A stretch of 20,026 nt of DNA. Source: a virus. The notes beneath the pieces were generated by a model, which was not told the origin of the DNA, did no database searches, and saw only the letters and a list, made by a program, of their open reading frames with translations. Shown here piece by piece: positions 15,101 through 20,026 of the stretch. The stretch lies in IMG/VR virus record IMGVR_UViG_3300022939_000198, positions 1 through 20,026 of that record; one strand, given 5' to 3'. Position 1 is the stretch's first letter. Each line of letters begins with the position of its first letter. The position numbers and the translations under genes are program-made.

Positions 15101-18100
15101 TGCCTGCTCCTATTCGTGCAAAGCTGACCCCAATTCCAAAAACTGGAGACGTTAATCTAGACCTCAGGACAGCTGAGCAGCTAGCTGCAAACTCTAGGGT
15201 TTCCGCCACACTAGGGGAAGAGTGGCCAAACCTTTTGACATCTATCCGTCGCGTTCAGCAGCAGTCACGGGACACAGCAGGTGCTCCGACAAGAAGAAGA
15301 ATGGCAAACGAAGCTTACGAGCAAATTTTGCCAGAAAGAATCGACGGTAGCTTTGTTCAGCTTGTGGCTGAGAAAACCAACAGAAACTTGGCCAAGTCGG
15401 CGGTCATAGCTGAAGCGCTGCTTTCAAGATTTACAGTCGACGCTGACCTGCTGTCAAGAGCACGTAAAAATGCCTTTAGAAACGAGCGAAAAGTAAACCT
15501 TGACAGGCTGCAGAAAGAACGTACAGCGCTAAACAAGACGCTAGACAACCTAGATAAGAAGCTTCAGAAGGCAGGCGTTAAAAAGGGCGAGGGTCGAAGG
15601 CTCACCATTTCAGAGCTTAGAACAATGGTTGTTGAAGACGCTCGGCAAGCTCGCGCTTGGGAGTCCGCAATAAACGAACTTCTTGTAGACCAGTTGCCAG
15701 CAAACCAAACAGCGTTTAAGGGCAAGAACGCAGCTCAAGATGTAATTGCGGCATTTAAAAAGCGCGTCGAGGGGCTAGACCTAGAAGATGTTGCTCGGGT
15801 AATTGCAGCTTATGATTACAAGCCAGCCAAGGACGCACTGGCCGAAGGGCAGCAAATCACAATAAAAAGAATTAATGGCTGGCTCAAGGGCGGTGGCGGC
15901 GCTGCAATCAGCCAAGCAGAAAAAGTCGCAATGGAGCGCAATGCCAAGATAGCTATCTCGCCAATGGTTCTTAGCGAGGCTGAAGACACCATGTATGCCG
16001 TGTCGATGCTAAGCAAGAAGGATAGGCAAGCGTATCTGCGCGAGTATGAAGCAACCTGGCTTGACCTGCAGTCAATCATGCATGCTAATGGCTATGGGTG
16101 GCTTGCCGATGCCGCAACTCAATCTCTAGGCCCAGCTCTTCGCCTGTTCTTTAAAGATGTTCAAAACTTTGTAGAGCAAATTCCAGACAGGTTCTATGGC
16201 GGTGGCCCTACTAAGGTCGGCTATAACCTTGAGGGTAAGAAAGTGTACGTCAAAGACACTTTTGAGCCTCTAACTCAGTACACCTACTTTAAAGAACTTC
16301 TTAACCAAATTGAGCTTTATTCTGTAACAACAAATTTTGCTGAGCAAGCAGCTCTAAAGCAGAACCTAATGCTTCACGCTCTGCGCTTCCAGCAAACGTA
16401 CCTAGCCCTAAGAGGCATCACTCCTGCAGCTACCCCATCTATCAAAATGGGAGCCAAAGAGATTTACGAGCTGGTGGGCAACAAAGAGCTTGCAAAACAG
16501 CTTGAGAACATGGAGAAGCTCCCTGCCTTTATTGGCTTTGCAGACATTATTGAGGTTATGCCAGTAGCTCTTGCTGACTCCCTCTGGTTTAGCGGCAAGG
16601 GCAGCTTGCCACCTAGCATCCAAGCCGAAGGCGCTCGCGTTCTTATCAACCACATGTCCAACCTAAAAGCTGGCGAATGGTTTACTGACGAAGGCTTTAA
16701 AGCTGTTTACACTCACATGCTGGCAAACATGACTATGCATGCTAGAAAGGTCAAAGAAGGCAACCAGCCAAACTGGCTTGAGCTAAATGGCGAATCTGGG
16801 CTAGACAAGATTGAGGCCTTTATTCGCTACTTCCTGTCCGACGCTAAGAACGTAGAGCTAGAAGCTCCAGCGTTTAAGTTGTACGAGCGGCACCAACAAA
16901 ACATGATTTACTCAAGCATCGTGCTTGAAGAAACAGCTCCTAGCGGTCGAATTATTAAAGGGTTGCGGGAGCGCTGGGAGGCTCTGCTTGAGAACCCATT
17001 GGTGCCAAAAGAGCAGAAGCTTGAGTATCTGCGAGAAGCATCTGATGAATTAAGCAAGTACCTTGAGGTAGATGATATCCGCACAGATTTGGGCGACGCT
17101 TTAGCGGCAAGCGACGCGCTAGTGTCCATCTCCCAAAGCCTGACCCGTGACGACCTGCTAACCGCAAGAGAATCTGGTGCGCTATCCATCCGTGCAGCGG
17201 CGCTCGCAGATGCAAAAGCCAGCAACAGAAAGACCAAAGCGGCGGACATCAGACGAGCACGCAAGGCTTTCCACGAAGAAAAGAAGACCCAGTACCTAGC
17301 AATAGCTAATGCCCGTACAGACTTAATGCTTGATAGCTACATGGAGAAAGTCCTTAAGAGCGACGCTGCAATTAATGAATTTGGCTCGTCTGCAGTTTAC
17401 GACTTGTTTAACGACGTCTTGTCCGAAGGAAGCAACGCCAACTTCCTAATTCGCTTTGCAAACGGAGTCTTTACAAAGCTTGACTACAAGTACAACATGG
17501 AAAGCGTCAGGCCAGCGCTAGGAGGCATCCAGCGCTTTACGATGCGCAACGACAATATGTTTACGGTATCAAACAAGAAGATTCTTAAAAAATGGGCAGC
17601 CCAAAAAGGCATTGATGGCAACGAGTACCTAACTACTGCGATGAACGCGCTAAAGACTGTCCCTGAAGAGCAGATTCCTAGGATGCTTGAAGACCTTAAC
17701 TTGTTGATACAGGGCTACGGCAATAGGGCGCAAGTAAATAAAATCTCCGAAAAGGCAGCAAAGCAAGTCGCCCAAGCGGAGCGAAGGATAAAGAACATCG
17801 CTGACGAGAACGGCAACAAGCTGTTTAGGGATTACGACGACCTGAGGATGAATGCCCTTATTGATGCGGTGACGCCTATGCTTCGAGTCTTCTCTGAGCT
17901 TGCTGCAAAAAAGGTTGACCCTAGGTTGCTTAATTTCTATCTAAAGCAAGCGGGAGAAATCCCAAGAGATAGAAGGGTCGCGGAAAGAGCAACACCAGAC
18001 CCTAGCGAAGAGTTTGAGCGTCTAAAGACTAAGACCGAAATGGCTCCCGAGCCTGTTGAGGCAACGGGAATCGTGTTTAACCCGGCACTAGACCCAGATG

Positions 18101-19932
18101 ACTACTTCACCGCTTGGCGTGACATGGACTGGACTGAGAACCTCAAAGCAGTGAACTCTATCCACTACGCCATGATGAAGTCGGAAGAGTGGTACCAGAT
18201 TGCTGGAGAAATCACAAGAATTACAGGCGCTCGTAAGGTCGGGCCAGACGGGGCCGTTCCTGCTGGTTTTGTAAGACTGAAGGGCTCAAGCGAACTTAAG
18301 ATAGGCGACGAGCTAACGGGCAAAGAGCTTTACTACTTCTTAGACACCGAAAACTATGTCTACCCGTCATGGGCTGTCAACGAGATTCAGACGATGGCTG
18401 ACTACCTAGGCGCTCCCTATCGCAAGGGGCTTGGAAAGCTTACGCAGTCTGAATTCTTCAAGAGAATCAATACTGTGCAGAACTTTGCAAAGCAGATGAT
18501 GACTAACATGCGCCCCGGTAACCACCTAATGAACTTTATGGGTGGTGTTCTGATTAACGACGTTGCTGGGTTGCGCAACCCCATGAACTACGTTTACTCA
18601 CTTCGCCTGCTAAACGCTGCAGGTATTTCAGAGCGCAAGCTAGGTGTATCCCGAAAGTCTGCTGAGTACTGGGCAGAAAGACACCGCGTTGATGTTGAAA
18701 GAACAAGCGGACTAAAGATTAGCACCGCTACAGACGAAGATGGAATTACCTTTGTTATTGGCGGGGGCACCGTAAAAGTTAGCTACGACGACCTAGCGTC
18801 CATAGTTATGAAGAACGGTGGCTTTGTGCCTTGGCAGCAGAGCGCCAACCTAGACTTGCTGAGCCAAATGGCAAACTCACCAAACTTGCAGGCTCTTAAG
18901 AAGCAGGGAGCAATAGCCCGCGCATGGAACGAAACCAGTGAAGTCGTGGGTTCCTGGGCTGCTCACCGTGACGACTTTGTTCGCATGGCCCTGCTTATTG
19001 ACACCCTAAAGAAGGGTAATTGGAACAGTCTTGAGGATGGGGTAAAGGGCGCTTTAGAGAAAGTAAATCGCTATCACCCTCAGCCACAAGAGGTCAGTAA
19101 GTTCAATAGAGATGTTACTCGCCACCTCATCCTCTTCTTCACCTGGCGTGCAAAGACGCTAGGAGCCCTAGTAGGTGACCTACTGGAGCAGCCAGGAAGG
19201 CTGGTCAACTGGGAGCGTGCCTACTATAACTACCAAGCAGGTCAGGGTTATCAGCCTGAATACTTCGGTAGCCACGACCCGAAGGACGAGCCAGTTCGCT
19301 ACTTCCAGCAGAGCAACTTGGGCATTCTAGTAGGAGACAACCAGTACAGCATTTCGATTGCCCACCCGATGTGGGACTTGATGGGCAGCGATGGCTGGCT
19401 CTCGACCATAAAGTGGGATGCTAACCAAAGCTACGGAGCAAACGCTGCAAGCATTGCTCTGGGTACTACGACTAACGTTCTGTACTCTTCCGCTCCACTA
19501 GTCGAAAACTTGTTCGTTAACTGGCTAGCTGGTAGAACTGCAAATGGCCAAGACTTGATGAGGGGCGGTATCAGCGACGAAGAGATGCCGACTCTACTTC
19601 AAGAAGCAGCAAACAGCTTTGGTCTAAATGTTCTTCACGCTACGATGGCCTACTTCTACCCCGAGGCAATCAACAAAGCCAACTGGGACAGGCTCACCGC
19701 TGACGATAGAACTCAAGAACTGCTTCGAGCATGGTTTAACTGGTCAACAGGTGCAAGGGCTTCAAAGTACCTAACCCCAGACAACAAGAAGGCCGCTAGG
19801 TCAGAACTGCGCTCGCTGCTTTCGCAGCTAAATAAGAGAGAGGCTCCCGCCCGTCAGTCAGAGGGCAGGACAGCCGTAAGTGAGCTGCTCGATTACCTAG
19901 GTAAGAGCAGCCAAGGAAGTTTAGGGGATTAA
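12133..19932 (+). CDS. Giant virion protein, probable DNA-ejection / large polyvalent protein (2599 aa)
   Basis: This single 7.8-kb frame encodes a protein of roughly 285-290 kDa. GTG 12133 is the first start after an in-frame TAA at 12121, but its ribosome binding site is weak. The N-terminus has Gly/Ala-rich, membrane-active-looking segments at about 50-80, 103-124 and 200-235, the last containing FDALTDPISYTPIGLGG (211-227). The centre (300-1400) is charged, helical and coiled-coil-like. The C-terminal 550 residues hold the most conserved-looking parts: NMRPGNHLMNFMGG (2125-2138), HRDDFVRMALLIDTL (2278-2292), and HLILFFTWRAKTLGAL with LLEQPG (2331-2355). These resemble blocks I recall from very large internal virion proteins of other phages. 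Gene order puts it where T7 gp16 and P22 gp16 lie. I find no Walker A, metalloprotease, lysozyme or RNA-polymerase motif. Confidence 0.8.
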   Translation: MAEDIANLIDRLREYNESTPQQGTTPKLGGGTSSFARANQPVPPRRTDAGMGAVNVFAGFMRGITSLGRGITNFAGEVLPYANQIYDNFEDGFQAKDVPEVLGAALNMTWQGLGGAAKGLAYSFMPPTEQSRRTLRNVFGGDVYEGAYELFQSKDFEAAAENLPFLAEATKDEGVGFGIPDEWIGFDVPFLGIQKGKGLEFTKAGLYSFAFDALTDPISYTPIGLGGLARGLKSGVKGAYQAGAVQKGAISAQQRGKALKPEEMGVLRDVTSPKELYPELRGYTSVDGKLQREASTNAEVAYHALDTNPLTYIGKEMARGFGSSWRAIQARAADRRISRIAMRSEENILQSAFIKSTKKTGEVPDIKTLYDEAESIVRETKEGLVERIKKLKVSKEVQEKLLDNYTKRLDDLQARTQDPDFVAKMEAKANAYKQILKDVPADSKGMRLQVEIAREAAQSIRLLKPLVSKAPTRKLDTESLNSLGDELVAAQDTGTPTGASWGSFRDTADIGPATKKAALRQIFSPIGTGAKGALTTKEIRELSGLIEGDLTRKAPRATKGKGVKGSEQARPAEVADVINEARARLESRMKAPLKDIDPSKVTDEIFEEAIGGQYRLAGERLRQLVTTEKGRLNKDYETLVNAQKGGYNPITLEAAPTYFATVSPRVAGTRSRSAQIKEFSKAGADNYPAEVVKILKDLGVTGLHRMTFDEIKITASETLSALTYLLARVKDRVVTAEMYEARLGQLKLSNNVKLEDDSISQQLRQFEAKANELFPGATRVTKKQIDELARALDGAVNEAVEVRGKIPKESILSGANTLGDSIKLNKALQKDFDELLADNSGPIPVALNSEFLLRLYNKSRSGMADNGRFADYVDEVILEGSEIPKTVSAFDAAYGGNKAFNRWKGEGITAGLLVEVASDISSGAGKKFGKDPKFRGWANSLIKRMQQEHKAKIEKQVASEPLEDVGPNLGAFVKLTGEQAKLARRAVNALPAPIRAKLTPIPKTGDVNLDLRTAEQLAANSRVSATLGEEWPNLLTSIRRVQQQSRDTAGAPTRRRMANEAYEQILPERIDGSFVQLVAEKTNRNLAKSAVIAEALLSRFTVDADLLSRARKNAFRNERKVNLDRLQKERTALNKTLDNLDKKLQKAGVKKGEGRRLTISELRTMVVEDARQARAWESAINELLVDQLPANQTAFKGKNAAQDVIAAFKKRVEGLDLEDVARVIAAYDYKPAKDALAEGQQITIKRINGWLKGGGGAAISQAEKVAMERNAKIAISPMVLSEAEDTMYAVSMLSKKDRQAYLREYEATWLDLQSIMHANGYGWLADAATQSLGPALRLFFKDVQNFVEQIPDRFYGGGPTKVGYNLEGKKVYVKDTFEPLTQYTYFKELLNQIELYSVTTNFAEQAALKQNLMLHALRFQQTYLALRGITPAATPSIKMGAKEIYELVGNKELAKQLENMEKLPAFIGFADIIEVMPVALADSLWFSGKGSLPPSIQAEGARVLINHMSNLKAGEWFTDEGFKAVYTHMLANMTMHARKVKEGNQPNWLELNGESGLDKIEAFIRYFLSDAKNVELEAPAFKLYERHQQNMIYSSIVLEETAPSGRIIKGLRERWEALLENPLVPKEQKLEYLREASDELSKYLEVDDIRTDLGDALAASDALVSISQSLTRDDLLTARESGALSIRAAALADAKASNRKTKAADIRRARKAFHEEKKTQYLAIANARTDLMLDSYMEKVLKSDAAINEFGSSAVYDLFNDVLSEGSNANFLIRFANGVFTKLDYKYNMESVRPALGGIQRFTMRNDNMFTVSNKKILKKWAAQKGIDGNEYLTTAMNALKTVPEEQIPRMLEDLNLLIQGYGNRAQVNKISEKAAKQVAQAERRIKNIADENGNKLFRDYDDLRMNALIDAVTPMLRVFSELAAKKVDPRLLNFYLKQAGEIPRDRRVAERATPDPSEEFERLKTKTEMAPEPVEATGIVFNPALDPDDYFTAWRDMDWTENLKAVNSIHYAMMKSEEWYQIAGEITRITGARKVGPDGAVPAGFVRLKGSSELKIGDELTGKELYYFLDTENYVYPSWAVNEIQTMADYLGAPYRKGLGKLTQSEFFKRINTVQNFAKQMMTNMRPGNHLMNFMGGVLINDVAGLRNPMNYVYSLRLLNAAGISERKLGVSRKSAEYWAERHRVDVERTSGLKISTATDEDGITFVIGGGTVKVSYDDLASIVMKNGGFVPWQQSANLDLLSQMANSPNLQALKKQGAIARAWNETSEVVGSWAAHRDDFVRMALLIDTLKKGNWNSLEDGVKGALEKVNRYHPQPQEVSKFNRDVTRHLILFFTWRAKTLGALVGDLLEQPGRLVNWERAYYNYQAGQGYQPEYFGSHDPKDEPVRYFQQSNLGILVGDNQYSISIAHPMWDLMGSDGWLSTIKWDANQSYGANAASIALGTTTNVLYSSAPLVENLFVNWLAGRTANGQDLMRGGISDEEMPTLLQEAANSFGLNVLHATMAYFYPEAINKANWDRLTADDRTQELLRAWFNWSTGARASKYLTPDNKKAARSELRSLLSQLNKREAPARQSEGRTAVSELLDYLGKSSQGSLGD

Positions 19933-20026
19933 GACTTCTTCTTAGCCCTCATGGCTAGAGCCTTCTTCTTGGCATCAGCCTTCGAAGATGCACCCCAAGC
20001 CTTTAGAGACAAGAGCAAGCGAGTTG
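19929..20026 (-). CDS. C-terminus of an unknown minus-strand gene (runs off the right edge)
   Basis: A minus-strand frame enters from the right edge and ends at TAA (19931-19929) after 32 visible codons. It reads TRLLLLSLKAWGASS and then a Lys/Ala-rich basic tail, KADAKKKALAMRAKKKS. Its stop overlaps the plus-strand stop through a shared TTAA, a tail-to-tail junction. A plus-strand frame from ATG 19951 (MARAFFLASAF) is also open to the edge, but it follows a pyrimidine-rich stretch with no ribosome binding site, so I prefer the minus reading. Function cannot be assigned from so short a piece. Confidence 0.5.
   Translation of the reverse strand, partial: TRLLLSLKAWGASSKADAKKKALAMRAKKKS

Noticed and set aside
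12133-19932. Giant protein as an N4-like virion RNA polymerase or a DarB-like helicase/methylase
   Set aside because: Size and virion context suggested both, but I see no Walker A, helicase, methylase or single-subunit polymerase motif in the sequence.
1-20026. CRISPR array, insertion sequence, integrase or attachment site
   Set aside because: No regularly spaced repeats, no transposase or recombinase motif and no terminal inverted repeats were seen.

Overview
This window is the packaging and virion-structure block of a tailed double-stranded DNA phage, most likely short-tailed (podovirus-like). I see no bacterial housekeeping gene, rRNA, tRNA, CRISPR array, integrase or insertion sequence. 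Base composition is close to 50% GC by eye. Most starts have AGGAG-type ribosome binding sites, and genes are packed with overlaps of 1 to 8 bases. The left-edge gene carries a His-x-His tail-appendage signature that I associate with phages of actinobacteria. An actinobacterial host of moderate GC, such as freshwater Microbacteriaceae-like lineages, is therefore plausible, but this is inference.

Layout. On the minus strand, 464 to beyond base 1 is the N-terminal part of a tail fibre or appendage protein. From 489 to 19932 everything reads on the plus strand. First comes a PD-(D/E)XK resolvase-like nuclease (489-923), then the large terminase (916-2430), a small unknown protein (2430-2960) and the portal (about 2975-5053). 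These are followed by an acidic scaffold (5063-5932), a 108-base leader, the HK97-fold major capsid protein (6041-7288) and a rho-independent terminator. A 155-aa head protein (7350-7817), a head-tail adaptor (7810-8469) and a tail nozzle or stabilisation protein (8469-10031) come next. The block ends with a 74-aa basic protein, then 219-aa, 400-aa and 2599-aa proteins in the position of the ejection (internal virion) proteins. At the right edge a minus-strand gene ends, its stop codon overlapping that of the 2599-aa gene.

How the genes work together. Scaffold and coat build the procapsid around the portal. The nuclease may debranch replicated DNA before the terminase pumps it through the portal. 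The adaptor and nozzle seal the head, and the last three proteins probably travel inside the virion and are ejected to carry DNA across the cell envelope. The order portal, scaffold, coat, adaptor, nozzle, three ejection-like proteins parallels P22 and T7-type phages, except that the last protein is enormous.

Most worth a second look: (1) I could not find one GATC in the 20 kb, against about 78 expected, which suggests strong restriction-driven selection. (2) Two small membrane-protein frames overprint known or likely genes, a two-helix holin-like frame at 739-903 inside the nuclease gene and a one-helix frame at 2704-3027, each behind a purine-rich ribosome binding site. (3) The 2599-aa virion protein takes up 39% of the window. 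(4) The capsid leader holds a palindrome, a hairpin and a 12-codon upstream ORF.
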